DNA of 64,000 nt from VRUE01 sp963707965 (GTDB lineage Bacteria > Actinomycetota > Thermoleophilia > Solirubrobacterales > 70-9). Below are positions 17,819-25,718 of the stretch, in pieces (position 1 is the stretch's first letter; every line of letters begins with the position of its first letter). The stretch lies in contig CAVPRR010000007.1 in assembly GCA_963707965.1 (NCBI GenBank), positions 620,001 through 684,000 on the forward strand, written 5' to 3'. The notes under the pieces were generated by a model that saw only the letters and a list, made by a program, of their open reading frames with translations, was not told the DNA's origin and did no database searches. Both the position numbers and the translations under genes were made by a program.

Positions 17819-18330
17819 CCGCAATCTCGCCCCTCGACGCCGAGAAGCTCTTGGAGGCTCTCGAGCAGGCGAGTGTCGACTTTGTCGTCATCGGTGGCTT
17901 CGCGGTCAGCGCTCACGGTCACCTGCGGGCAACCAAGGATCTGGACATCGTTCCCGACCCGGATCCGCAGAACCTCGAGAAGCTGGCAACGGTGCTGGCG
18001 GATCTGGGTGCGTCGGTCCTCGGACTGGAGGAGTTCAAAAAAGAGGAGCTCCCAGATCCTCGCGACCCCGAAGCGCTTGCGCTGGGTGGCAACTTCGTCC
18101 TCGCCACCCAGTACGGCCGTCTCGATGTCATGCAGCTCGTCAGCCCTGATCTCGAGTATGCCGACCTCGACGTCGCCGCCATAGAGGACGAAGTCTTCGG
18201 GCACCGAGTTCGCTTTTGCGGCTACGAGCACCTGCTCGAAATGAAGAAGGCAGCAGGGCGTGGACAAGACGTTGAGGATCTGAAGAGGCTGCGGGAGGCG
18301 CGAGGGGAAGCGCCCGAAACTCCCGAGTAA
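17815..18330 (+). CDS. MNT-type nucleotidyltransferase (putative toxin or partner)
   Basis: A 171-residue protein with a minimal nucleotidyltransferase signature: FVVIGGFAVSAHG, then TKDLDIVPDPD. The glycine pair is followed after 11 residues by the D-x-D metal site. It starts with TTG at 17815, overlapping the upstream stop by four bases. Related proteins often act as TA components that transfer nucleotides or AMP onto tRNA or protein; the target here cannot be read. The pair sits between element copies A and B. A second, unrelated-looking pair of the same design lies at 20.3-21.1 kb. Confidence 0.7.
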   Translation: MTAISPLDAEKLLEALEQASVDFVVIGGFAVSAHGHLRATKDLDIVPDPDPQNLEKLATVLADLGASVLGLEEFKKEELPDPRDPEALALGGNFVLATQYGRLDVMQLVSPDLEYADLDVAAIEDEVFGHRVRFCGYEHLLEMKKAAGRGQDVEDLKRLREARGEAPETPE

Positions 18331-18514
18331 TCCCCTTTCGACCGTTTCGTCCTCCTCGCCACCCACGTTGGTTGCCGCCCGACGCCTCGCGCCGCCGGGG
18401 CGTCGACCAACCAACCCTGCAAACCCGGGCGATCGGTGCATCCAAACCAACCACCAATCCACTTGGCACCCCAACACTCGCTCGTCGTGCGGTCGGGGTC
18501 GTCTCACGTTTCTC

Positions 18515-19010
18515 TCCTCTCCTTGTCCCTTGAGCCCCCTGCCGGGCCGCTTCCGACGGCCTTTCGGTGACTCGATTTCCCTGTTGAATTAAGACTTTGC
18601 TTTCCCTGTTGGTTTCTGTGGCGGACAAACAAGCCCCGCCTTCTGCTCTGGCCTTGCGTCGCGGAGCCCTCGAACGCTGCGCATCTCTCGGGCCCCGCGC
18701 CGCAAGGCAGGACGAAGGATGGGGGCTGATCCGCCCCCAAAAACCCAGGGACCGAAAGCGCCAACCCCAAGCGCCGGCCCGCTCGGCGATGCCGTGCGGA
18801 GCCGCTCCCCTTGGCCTCGTCCATCTCCCCTCGGCCAGACAGAGCCGCGGCAACCTCCCTGTAACCGCCTGGTGCCCATGCAGCGCCCCCGGCCTCCAAG
18901 GCGCCGGGGGCCTGCCCGGAGCGCTCTATATATAGAGCGCTCCCTCCTTATCCGCGCCGCGGCGCAGCTGTGGTCCTGATGTGATCCGGGCGGCCTTCGT
19001 GGAAGGCCGC
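18515..19010 (-). repeat. Copy B of the hairpin-rich multicopy element (candidate structured RNA)
   Basis: This is the fullest copy. Visible pairings are: a 19-nt imperfect stem (18651-18669 with 18690-18708); a GCCCCCGGC hairpin (18885-18911); a perfect 26-bp palindrome with arm GGAGCGCTCTATA (18918-18943); and GCGGCCTTC paired with its complement at 18990-19010. Frames on both strands stay open by chance of high GC and none is conserved as a protein. The element could be a non-coding RNA, a leader or a non-autonomous mobile element. The active strand is not determined. Confidence 0.8.
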
Positions 19011-19032
19011 TCCCGAAGGGCGATCCCCACCC

Positions 19033-19356
19033 CTACAACCCCAAAGACAACCGCAAAGCGTTGTCCACATCCGCCGTCTCGGCGGGCGTCAAACGACCCG
19101 CGTGATCACCCAATCGCTCCACCGATACCGCACGCAACTGCTCCACCATCACGCGGGTCCGCTCCCCGGCGATCTCGACCTCGGGCCGGAAGGTCGCCGA
19201 CAGCGCGCTGCGCGAGGTCGGCGCCACCAGAACCGTCGAGAACCCGAGTAGCTCATCCGCCTGCACAACCACCACATACCGAGCACCATGCTGCTCGTGC
19301 CCTCGACCCCTTGACAACCGCGCCCTATAGACGTCGCCCCGCGTCACTCCGGCCAA
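19033..19356 (-). CDS. mazF: MazF/PemK-family endoribonuclease toxin
   Basis: A 107-residue protein beginning with the MazF signature TRGDVYRARL and continuing RYVVVVQADELLGFSTVLVA, PTSR and TRVMVEQLRAVSVERLGDHA. These match the conserved beta-barrel strands and C-terminal helix of PemK-like toxins, which cut mRNA at short motifs. It overlaps the upstream antitoxin gene by 13 bp, so the two are coupled. The pair lies between element copies B and C, within 25 bp of the end of copy B. Cleavage specificity cannot be inferred. Confidence 0.9.
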   Translation of the reverse strand: MAGVTRGDVYRARLSRGRGHEQHGARYVVVVQADELLGFSTVLVAPTSRSALSATFRPEVEIAGERTRVMVEQLRAVSVERLGDHAGRLTPAETADVDNALRLSLGL

Positions 19357-19595
19357 TCGGGAGCAAGCGCCTCCATATCCGCCATGACGCGGGTGCGCTC
19401 GGCCCGATCCTCCGGATCCGCCTCCAACCGAGCTACCTCCTCTGCCAAGGCCGAGCGCGTTGAACGCCGCGCGGCGGCCTCACGCAATGCCATCCGGACC
19501 GCCGCCGAATCGCTCGCGACGTCACCCCGAACCACACGCAGTGCAGCTGTGGAGCTCTCGTCCAGGCGCACATGCAAAGACCGGGTCACCAGCAC
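19344..19595 (-). CDS. Antitoxin of the MazF-type toxin (ribbon-helix-helix-like)
   Basis: An 83-residue protein starting MLVTRSLHVRLDESSTAAL, consistent with a ribbon-helix-helix N-terminus, followed by charged helices and an acidic C-terminus (MEALAPDWPE) of the kind that docks on MazF. Its 3' end overlaps the toxin start by 13 bp. It is not the classic AbrB-fold MazE. The assignment depends on position and N-terminal pattern. Confidence 0.78.
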   Translation of the reverse strand: MLVTRSLHVRLDESSTAALRVVRGDVASDSAAVRMALREAAARRSTRSALAEEVARLEADPEDRAERTRVMADMEALAPDWPE

Positions 19596-19825
19596 ACTGT
19601 AGCACCAAACGTGCTACGCCCGCCAACCACTACCGTCGTGCGGATATCGGCGTGAAATCGACTGCTTAGAAAGGGGGTCGACAAGGAAACCCAACCCTCC
19701 GGCCTCCCATCCGACCTCAAACCCCCAAAAAACCTCAACACCGCCGTGACCCCCAATCCCCTCTCCCCTTGTCCCTCGCCCCCTGCCCCAATCCCTGTCC
19801 CGGCCGGGCGGCCCTTTTTCCCTGT

Positions 19826-20269
19826 TCCCTGTCCGTTCCTGACGGACTAGAACTTTTCTTTCCCTGTTGGTTTCTGTGGCGGACAAACAAGCCCCGCCTT
19901 CTGCTCTGGCCTTGCGTCGCGGAGCCCTCGAACGCTGCGCATCTCTCGGGCCCCGCGCCGCAAGGCAGGACGAAGGATGGGGGCTGATCCGCCCCCAAAA
20001 ACCCAGGGACCGAAAGCGCCAACCCCAAGCGCCGGCCCGCTCGGCGATGCCGTGCGGAGCCGCTCCCCTTGGCCTCGTCCATCTCCCCTCGGCCAGACAG
20101 AGCCGCGGCAACCTCCCTGTAACCGCCTGGTGCCCATGCAGCGCCCCCGGCCTCCAAGGCGCCGGGGGCCTGCCCGGAGCGCTCTATATATAGAGCGCTC
20201 CCTCCTCACCCGCGCCGCGGCACAGCTGTAGTCCTGATGCGATCCGGGCGGCCTTCGTGGAAGGCCGCC
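19826..20269 (-). repeat. Copy C of the hairpin-rich multicopy element
   Basis: Nearly identical to copy B from TTTCCCTGTTGGTTTCTG to the terminal GCGGCCTTC hairpin. The palindrome lies at 20176-20201. At the other end copy C has a different small hairpin, GTCCGT-TCCTG-ACGGAC (19831-19847). Copies D and E have ACCAGC-TTT-GCTGGT at the same place, so the helix is kept while its sequence changes. Confidence 0.82.
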
Positions 20270-20316
20270 GACCGGAATCCCCAGCCGGCTGCCCGAACCC
20301 CTACCCTTAAGTCTCA

Positions 20317-20610
20317 ATGCCCGAAAATCCGCTCAAACAACTCCCCGGAGCCGAGATCGTGTTGCCGGGCCTAGCCGACCTGCATGCCGGCAGGCAATCG
20401 ATCAACGCCAGCGCCGTCGAGAGCGCCGCGCCGCGCTTGCGGCGGGTCGGTTTGGACGTTCCAGCCGGAGGCGGCGAGCTTCCCGCGGCTCACGTTCTCT
20501 ATCGGCATCTGAGTGAGGAACTCGGCGATGCGGCCCACTCCCGCTACAACGCGATCCTCTCGCGCGTGGCCAGCTTCGCCGGAGCAGCCGAGCGTGCGCG
20601 ACGCGGTTGA
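20317..20610 (+). CDS. Small protein upstream of a second nucleotidyltransferase (putative antitoxin)
   Basis: A 97-residue protein (PLKQLPGAEIVLPGLADLHA, HVLYRHLSEELGDAAHSRYN). It overlaps the next gene by 17 bp (20594-20610), so the two are likely translated together. No strong ribosome-binding site is visible before ATG 20317. I do not recognise a domain. The gene pair mirrors the one at 17.6-18.3 kb in layout, though the proteins differ. A role as antitoxin or accessory protein is inferred from context. Confidence 0.6.
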   Translation: MPENPLKQLPGAEIVLPGLADLHAGRQSINASAVESAAPRLRRVGLDVPAGGGELPAAHVLYRHLSEELGDAAHSRYNAILSRVASFAGAAERARRG

Positions 20611-21109
20611 CGCCGAGCGGATCGAACGTCTGGCCCGGGAGCTGGGGCGGGTCGTGCCGCCTGGCACCCGGATGTACCTGACCGGTGGGGCGACGGCCGT
20701 GCTGGAAGGCTGGCGCGAGTCGACGGTCGACGTCGACCTGCGCTTCGAACCCGACTCAGACGCTGCACTGGAACGCATCCGCGACCTCAAGGAGGAGCTC
20801 GGCGTCAACGTCGAGCTCGCATCGCCACTCGACTTCCTCCCGCCACTCCCAGGCTGGCAGGACCGCTCGCGCTTTCGACTCCGTGACGGCAATCTCGAGG
20901 TCTTCGACTTCGACCCCTACTCACAGGCCCTCTCCAAGCTGGAGCGAGGCTTCGCTCTCGACCTCGATGACGTGCGAAACATGGTCGAGTCAGGCCAGGT
21001 CGACCCGCTCGAGCTACTCCAACTCTACGAAGGAATAGAGACAGAGTTGTACAAGTTCCCCGCCGTCGACCCCCGGGCTCTCGAGGCAGCCGTCAACCAA
21101 CTCACCTAG
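20594..21109 (+). CDS. DUF6036-like nucleotidyltransferase (putative toxin or partner)
   Basis: The start is placed at GTG 20594 (VRDAVDAERIERLARELG), giving 171 residues; an in-frame ATG at 20513 would overlap the upstream gene much further. The core motif is MYLTGGATAVLEGWRESTVD followed by VDLRFEPD, a glycine pair and D-x-D site as in MNT-fold nucleotidyltransferases. FDPYSQALSKLERG and DDVRNMVESGQVDP fit the helical C-terminal half of such proteins. It probably forms a TA-type pair with the upstream gene. It sits between element copies C and D. Confidence 0.7.
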   Translation: MRDAVDAERIERLARELGRVVPPGTRMYLTGGATAVLEGWRESTVDVDLRFEPDSDAALERIRDLKEELGVNVELASPLDFLPPLPGWQDRSRFRLRDGNLEVFDFDPYSQALSKLERGFALDLDDVRNMVESGQVDPLELLQLYEGIETELYKFPAVDPRALEAAVNQLT

Positions 21110-21219
21110 CGCAACCCCAAACTCAGATCCGGCGGCTCGAACCAACCCAAACCCCCACCAACCCACTGCCCCTCCATTCCCATCCCCCCCAACCCCACAT
21201 CCCCCTCTCTCTCCTCTCC

Positions 21220-21667
21220 CTCCTTCCCTGGCACCAGCTTTGCTGGTTAGACCTTTCTTTCCCTGTTGGTTTCTGTGGCGGACAAACAAGCCCCGCCTTC
21301 TGTTCTGGCCTTGCGTCGCGGAGCCCTCGAACGCTGCGCATCTCTCGGGCCCCGCGCCGCAAGGCAGGACGAAGGATGGGGGTTGATCCGCCCCCAAAAA
21401 CCCAGGGACCGAAAGCCCCAACCCCAAGCGCCGGCCCGCTCGGCGATGCCGTGCGGAGCCGCTCCCCTTGGCCTCGTCCACCACCCCTCGGCCAGACAGA
21501 GCCGCGGCAGCGTCCCTGTAACCGCCTGGTGCCCATGCAGCGCCCCCGGCCTCCACGGCGCCGGGGGCCTGCCCGGGGCGCTCTATATATAGAGCGCTCC
21601 CTCCTTACCCGCGCCGCGGCACAGCTGTAGTCCTGATGCGATCCGGGCGGCCTTCGTGGAAGGCCGC
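21220..21667 (-). repeat. Copy D of the hairpin-rich multicopy element
   Basis: Shares the whole core with copies B and C and carries the ACCAGC-TTT-GCTGGT hairpin at 21233-21247. In its palindrome (21575-21600) one A has become G. On the plus-strand RNA this would keep a G-U pair; on the minus strand it would be an A-C mismatch. This hints at a plus-strand transcript, but another stem points the other way, so orientation stays open. Confidence 0.82.
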
Positions 21668-21728
21668 CAACCGTCTCGCAATCCGACACCCCACAAACCA
21701 CACACCCACCAACATCCCCAAAAATGCC

Positions 21729-21810
21729 GGGGCCGCCTGCGGCGGCGTTGCGAACACCCGCCCAACCCTACCTCACCTCTCACCCTCGCAACGCCGCCGC
21801 AGGCGGCCCC
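21729..21810. repeat. Perfect 25-bp inverted repeat, 32-nt loop
   Basis: Arm 21729-21753 starts GGGGCCGCCTGCGGCGGCG, and arm 21786-21810 is its exact reverse complement. There is no flanking T-run. It lies in a non-coding stretch just beyond element copy D. A stem this long without mismatches is unusual for an ordinary terminator. Confidence 0.85.
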
Positions 21811-21855
21811 CCATCACCCCATCCGAAAACCCACCCCAACCCACACCACCCACGC

Positions 21856-21916
21856 GACGGTGGAGGGGGTGGGGAGCGCTGTCCTCCGCACAGCGCTCCC
21901 CACCCCCTCCACCGTC
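21856..21916. repeat. Perfect 27-bp inverted repeat, 7-nt loop
   Basis: Arms 21856-21882 and 21890-21916 pair without mismatch around the loop CCTCCGC. The left arm includes GGTGGAGGGGGTGGGGAGCG. It is only 45 bp from the preceding 25-bp inverted repeat. Possible roles include a bidirectional transcription block, a replication structure or a protein-binding cruciform. Confidence 0.88.
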
Positions 21917-22265
21917 CTCTCTGCCGCGATCCCCCCAACCTGGCGCCTCTGCTCACCGTTCTTCCCCCTGCCAGAGCTTCCCCACCTCCTCTTCACCCGA
22001 TCGCCTCCGCCTGCCGACAATCGACCTGCGACTCCGCTTCGCGATCGCCGCGGGCCACAACCACGAGTCCCGATCTCCATCTGACCCACGCCTTCCCCAC
22101 CCGCTTCGGCTTTCCGCCGGGTCCCGCCGTGAGAACGCCAGGACCCGTTTCAACATCTAACACCCTTTTTTGGCTGCTCGAGCAGCAAGGAACCAACACA
22201 CACCACCCCTCCATTTCTCTCAATAGACCTACCTTCTCCACCCACCAGACTAAACCGCTCGGGGA

Positions 22266-22298
22266 GGGTCCAAGCCCACCTTCAGCGGGCTTGGACCC
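22266..22298. repeat. 12-bp inverted repeat, 9-nt loop
   Basis: GGGTCCAAGCCC at 22266-22277 pairs with its complement at 22287-22298. It is in the same gene-poor stretch and no gene ends nearby, so a simple terminator role is not obvious. Confidence 0.75.
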
Positions 22299-22799
22299 AC
22301 ACACCAACCAATAACAGCATGTCGCGCGACAACTAAAAACAGCACGTGCACACAAAGCTCCAAGCGAACTCCCCACGGAATACCGCAAGTCGAAGAACCG
22401 CCCTGAACCCCTAACCAACAACACTACCTACCCCCTAACCCGCAAACTCAATCCGATCAACACTTCTCTCTTTTCTCGAAATCACAATGTGCCAGTCAAT
22501 CGCCACCACACACAATGGATCAACATCGGACTGGTCTGAAGATCCAGCAACGATATTGAAGAAATATAGGCAGGCACTGCACCGCATACGTCCAAGCACA
22601 GGCCTCAGCTTCCGAGGGCTCACAAAACAACCCGCTCCGCCCGAGACACCACGACCGCTAATCACACCACCCCACTCAACACCGGCTCCGCCCCCGAGAT
22701 CAGCCGCCTAATCAACGCCACACCACCCACCGTCAACCCACGCTAACCACACCCTCTAGCTCCGCGATTCTCTCCAACCCAGGCTCCGCCCACCAAGAG

Positions 22800-23064
22800 G
22801 CGCATCCGCAAACCGGTCACCTTCCCCCCAGCTCCCACCTCCCTTCCCCAACGACGCGGTCAGTTCGGTGCCGTAGGTGCCGTCGCGCACTCTACTCTCC
22901 CCCTCAAGGGGAGCACCAAGGACGTGGCGAACCAATGCCCGAAGTAGATCTGACCCTAGAGGACCGACTTACCCCCACGGCGGCCGTTGAAGACGAGCAG
23001 CCGCCCCTTGGTCGGGTAGGCGCCCTGGTCGGGAAGGACGATGTTCGCCCAGAACTCCCCCGAA
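22800..23064 (-). pseudogene. Fragment of another secreted surface protein
   Basis: One minus-strand segment (22956-23064) reads SGEFWANIVLPDQGAYPTKG and then RLLVFNGRRGGKSVL before a stop. A second (about 22830-22890) reads RDGTYGTELTASLGKG in another frame. From my knowledge of the family, both motifs occur together near the C-terminus of secreted Solirubrobacterales proteins related to the 922-residue one. Here they are separated by frame changes and lack the rest. This is a decayed copy. Confidence 0.5.
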
Positions 23065-23125
23065 CCGATCAAACCAAAGCGCAAAAACACAGCCTCCGAC
23101 ACGCCCCAACACTCACCCAACCCCT

Positions 23126-24085
23126 CTACCGATGCCCCCTCTGGCTCCGCTTGCGCTTGCCCTTCTTGTGGGCCTTGTGGCAGGAGCTCCGCAGCACCGG
23201 CTTCAGCGTAGCCCTCTTGCCGTTGTGGGCCTTGAGCTCGGCCTTGGCGCGGTGGGTGCCCTGGCACAGATTCGTGCTGTTCACTATCAGGCCCTTCTGG
23301 CCGCCTTCCATTTCCAGGCGGACTTCGGTGATCGGGGCGTCGGGGATCGCTTCGAAGGAGCTGCGGATCCCGCCCTTGGAGGAGTCGATCCTCCCCACCG
23401 CTTCGATCTGGATCGGCAGCGAGGGAGGCCCGTGCAGGGAGAGGACCATGTCGGGCAGGTTGTGGTTTGAGGAGCGGAGGTAGACCGGGCCTTCCAGCGC
23501 CCCTTCGATCAGCGGGCTCTTGGCGACCACGTGGCCATAGGCAGAGGCGGCCGGGCAGTTGGCGCCATGGCCCTGCCCGGCGTTGTATTGCACTCTGGTG
23601 CAGATCGTACGGAAGTGGCCCTGTTCGAGGAAGGCGCTGTGCGGCAGGCGGACGACGACACCCGAGGCGTTGGCGTCCCCAGCGCGGGAGCGGAAGGAGG
23701 CGCTGAGGGACGGGAAGCGGCCGCGCTTCGTCCCGCCCTTCAGCTTCAGGGCGAGCTTCGGCTTGAAGCCGAGGGTGGCGCAGTTGACCGCGGCGAAGGG
23801 AGCGGAGGGGTGGGCGAGGGCGCCTGCGGAGGAGGTGAGCGTGGCTTCGGTCTTCTTTTGGGCGCAGGAGGTCGGGTTGAGGGTGAAGCCCGGGCGGTCC
23901 AGGGTGACGTTCAGGGTGCGGTAGCGGACCGGGATGCCTTCGATCATCTGCGGCAGGGGGTCGGCCTGGGCGGTGGCCTGGGCGGTGACCGGGTCTACGG
24001 AGACCGCGGTCCTCACCACTTCGTCGCCGAAGTCGAAGGGGCCCGCCTGCTTTGGGAAGACGGCGACGATCGAAGTCGAGCAGCT
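23126..24085 (-). pseudogene. 5'-truncated copy of the surface protein (C-terminal half)
   Basis: The open frame (ATG at 24019, 297 codons) matches the C-terminal third of the 922-residue protein block by block: PVTAQATAQADPLPQMIEGI, FTLNPTSCAQKK, HFRTICTRVQYNAGQGHG, VYLRSSNHNLPDMVLSLHG. It ends in a basic tail (KKGKRKRSQRGHR). Upstream homology continues to about 24085 (VFPKQAGPFDFGDE) and then stops at a junction sequence that recurs at 24.5 kb. The N-terminal 600 or so residues and the signal peptide are missing, so export is unlikely. The frame is intact, which suggests recent truncation. Confidence 0.7.
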
Positions 24086-24147
24086 AACAACACATAGAGA
24101 GACAAATCAATGGAGGAGCGCAGGTAGACAGCCTCCGACACACGCCC
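24081..24147. repeat. Direct repeat unit 1 at a truncation junction
   Basis: The segment from CAGCTAACAACACATAGAG through GGAGGAGCGCAGGTAGACAG to CCTCCGACACAC recurs almost exactly at 24500-24562. The middle part equals the codons for VYLRSS of the surface protein on the minus strand. The unit abuts the 5' break of two different truncated copies. Confidence 0.8.
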
Positions 24148-24184
24148 GTACTCTCAACCCAACCAATCTAAACACACCAACAAC

Positions 24185-24545
24185 CTAACGACGGCGAGCA
24201 TGGCGCCTAAAGCGCTTCTTGCCCTTCTTCTTGCAGCCGGTCGCCTTGACCACCGGCCTGGTGTCGTAGACCTTGCCGTTCTGGCCGGTGAGTCTGACCG
24301 TGGCGCGGTGCTTGCCCAGCGCAGAGGTCGGTGCGAGTTGACGATCAGGCCCTTCTTGCCGCCGAACAGTTCCAGCACGAACTTGGAGACCGGGGCATCG
24401 GGGACCGCTTCAAAGGTATTGCGAATTCCGCCGTGGACGGAGTCGATACGGGAGGCCAACTCGATCTCGACGAGGCCGTGCAGAGCAACGACCAGGTCGG
24501 GCAGCTAACAACACATAGAGACACAAATCAATGGAGGAGCGCAGG
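24185..24545 (-). pseudogene. Short C-terminal remnant of the surface protein
   Basis: On the minus strand it reads ASRIDSVHGGIRNTFEAVPD and FVLELFGGKKGLIVNS, homologous to the end of the 922-residue protein. After a frameshift it continues HRATVRLTGQNGKVYDTRPV with a basic tail (CKKKGKKRFRRHARRR) and a stop at 24185. The 5' side ends at VYLRSS followed by a 28-bp AT-rich insert (ATTGATTTGTGTCTCTATG...). Being frameshifted and short, it cannot make the normal protein. Confidence 0.65.
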
Positions 24546-24562
24546 TAGACAGCCTCCGACAC
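24500..24562. repeat. Direct repeat unit 2 at a truncation junction
   Basis: Partner of 24081-24147, about 420 bp away. The two units bracket the remnant at 24185-24545. A third, partial match (ACAGCCTCCGACACG) is at 23089. The arrangement looks like successive tandem duplication or deletion events using the same breakpoint. Confidence 0.8.
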
Positions 24563-24602
24563 ACACACGAACACTCAACCACCAACTACCCACAATTGCC
24601 GC

Positions 24603-24649
24603 GCGGCGGCGGAACGAGAGGGCCTTTGGCCCTCTCGTTCCGCCGCCGC
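24603..24649. repeat. Perfect 22-bp inverted repeat, 3-nt loop
   Basis: Arms 24603-24624 and 24628-24649 pair perfectly around TTT. The left arm begins GCGGCGGCGGAACGAGAGG. It lies between the surface-protein remnants and the DUF429 gene. A very stable hairpin of this kind could end transcription of the DUF429 gene on the minus strand, though it lies about 95 bp past its stop. Confidence 0.85.
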
Positions 24650-24679
24650 CCACCGTCATCCCCCCCTTAAAACCACGAC

Positions 24680-24718
24680 CGCGTATGCCCTCCACCATCA
24701 GGTAGGAGGGCATACGCG
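24680..24718 (-). terminator. 14-bp hairpin downstream of the DUF429 gene
   Basis: CGCGTATGCCCTCC at 24680-24693 pairs with 24705-24718 around an 11-nt loop. It begins 23 bp after the stop of the minus-strand DUF429 gene, the expected place for a terminator. No clear T-run follows. The 22-bp hairpin at 24603 lies just beyond it. Confidence 0.5.
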
Positions 24719-24741
24719 CCCGCGACCACACACACTCCCCA

Positions 24742-25545
24742 TCACACCCCAGCTACCGCCTCAACCTCCCCACCAACCAACGCGGCTAGCCCATCCTTCT
24801 CGGGTAAGTGCACCCACCCCTCTCGCCCCGCATTGTCCTCCAGTCCCTCGCCAACCCCCTTCGTCATCCCCAACGCCGCCGCCCTCGCTACCAACCCACA
24901 GATCACCCCATCCACCGCATCTTCACTCTCTATACACACACCCCTCGCATCACCAGCCCACTTCAGCCACGGCGCTGCTGCTTCCACGCTCGACACAAAC
25001 TCCTCCCGCGCCTGCCTAACCATATCCTCACCCACAACCCCCTCACCCCTCCGATAAACACCCCTCTCAAAGCCCCACAGCAGCAGCGCCGCACCCGGAA
25101 ACACCTCAACCACCCCGTCTCCCCCGCACCGATCAAACCTCACCCCTGACCGCTCCGACACTTCCTCCCCCAACCGCCCCAACCGCCACGCGGTCAGCGC
25201 CACCCCATCCGACGACACACTCAACGGCCACACCTTCCTTCCCATCTCCTCCAACAAGAAATCATGCACAAACACATCCGTTCGCCGATATCGACACGCT
25301 CCCTTCTCAATCGACGGCCAACTCCCAACCGTCGCGTACGACTGCAAGGCCGACACCATCTCCCCCGGCCACCCAAACGGCCCCGATAACCCCACCCACT
25401 CCGCATCCGCAACCGCAACAGCCAAATCCTCATCAGAGGGCCCCACAACCGCCGCTCCAACCGTCGCACACCTCTCACTCCACTCCACAGACACCACCGC
25501 CGTTCGGCGCCTCGTCACCGACAAATCCACTCCCAACGTATGCAT
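24742..25545 (-). CDS. DUF429 family protein (predicted RNase H-fold nuclease)
   Basis: The start is chosen at ATG 25545 because GAGGAGG lies six bases upstream; in-frame ATGs further up would extend into low-complexity sequence. The protein of 267 residues starts HTLGVDLSV, the conserved acidic beta-strand of an RNase H-like fold. It continues GLSGPFGWPGEMVSAL, CRYRRTDVFVHD and KVWPLSVSSDGVALTAWRL, which match DUF429 proteins. These are predicted, uncharacterised nucleases, sometimes near mobile elements. It is downstream of the Rep-like gene on the same strand (174 bp gap) and may be co-transcribed. Confidence 0.75.
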   Translation of the reverse strand: MHTLGVDLSVTRRRTAVVSVEWSERCATVGAAVVGPSDEDLAVAVADAEWVGLSGPFGWPGEMVSALQSYATVGSWPSIEKGACRYRRTDVFVHDFLLEEMGRKVWPLSVSSDGVALTAWRLGRLGEEVSERSGVRFDRCGGDGVVEVFPGAALLLWGFERGVYRRGEGVVGEDMVRQAREEFVSSVEAAAPWLKWAGDARGVCIESEDAVDGVICGLVARAAALGMTKGVGEGLEDNAGREGWVHLPEKDGLAALVGGEVEAVAGV

Positions 25546-25718
25546 AAACATCCTCCTCGACATCGCACCGGACACCTCCCCGTTCTCACCCTCCAGACCC
25601 CCTCCCAACATCCTCACCTCTCCTTCCACATCGAACCGACACGCCAAAACCAGCCGCTATCGCGGCCACTACACCCCAAGACGCCATCCCGCCCGCCACC
25701 GATACCCAACCGACAACC

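Larger units (their letters stand above)
21668..22800. other. Gene-poor, C-rich stretch with long hairpins
   Basis: No convincing gene is seen. The plus strand is rich in C and A (runs such as CCCCAACCCACACCACCC), and frames on both strands are low-complexity proline or arginine strings. Three long perfect inverted repeats stand out and are listed separately. A small AT-richer pocket at 22440-22620 has short frames on both strands that I cannot assign. It may be the edge of a decayed gene. Confidence 0.6.

Noticed and set aside
17062..18507. 481-codon minus-strand frame
   Set aside because: Most of it is antisense to the nucleotidyltransferase gene and has no family signal; only its last part is a PIN remnant. 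High GC keeps such frames open.
16934..21219. Integron with attC sites
   Set aside because: The repeats are far longer than attC, lack recognisable R/L core pairs and no tyrosine integrase is in the window.
18515..21667. Open frames on both strands through the repeat copies B, C and D (for example the frame reading SVPGFLGADQPPSF)
   Set aside because: They are conserved only because the DNA repeats are conserved, are open on both strands, and overlap the hairpins; no start signal or domain supports a protein.
22435..22711. Short frames on both strands in an AT-richer pocket
   Set aside because: Neither has a good start site or a recognisable family; they could be a decayed gene but cannot be supported.
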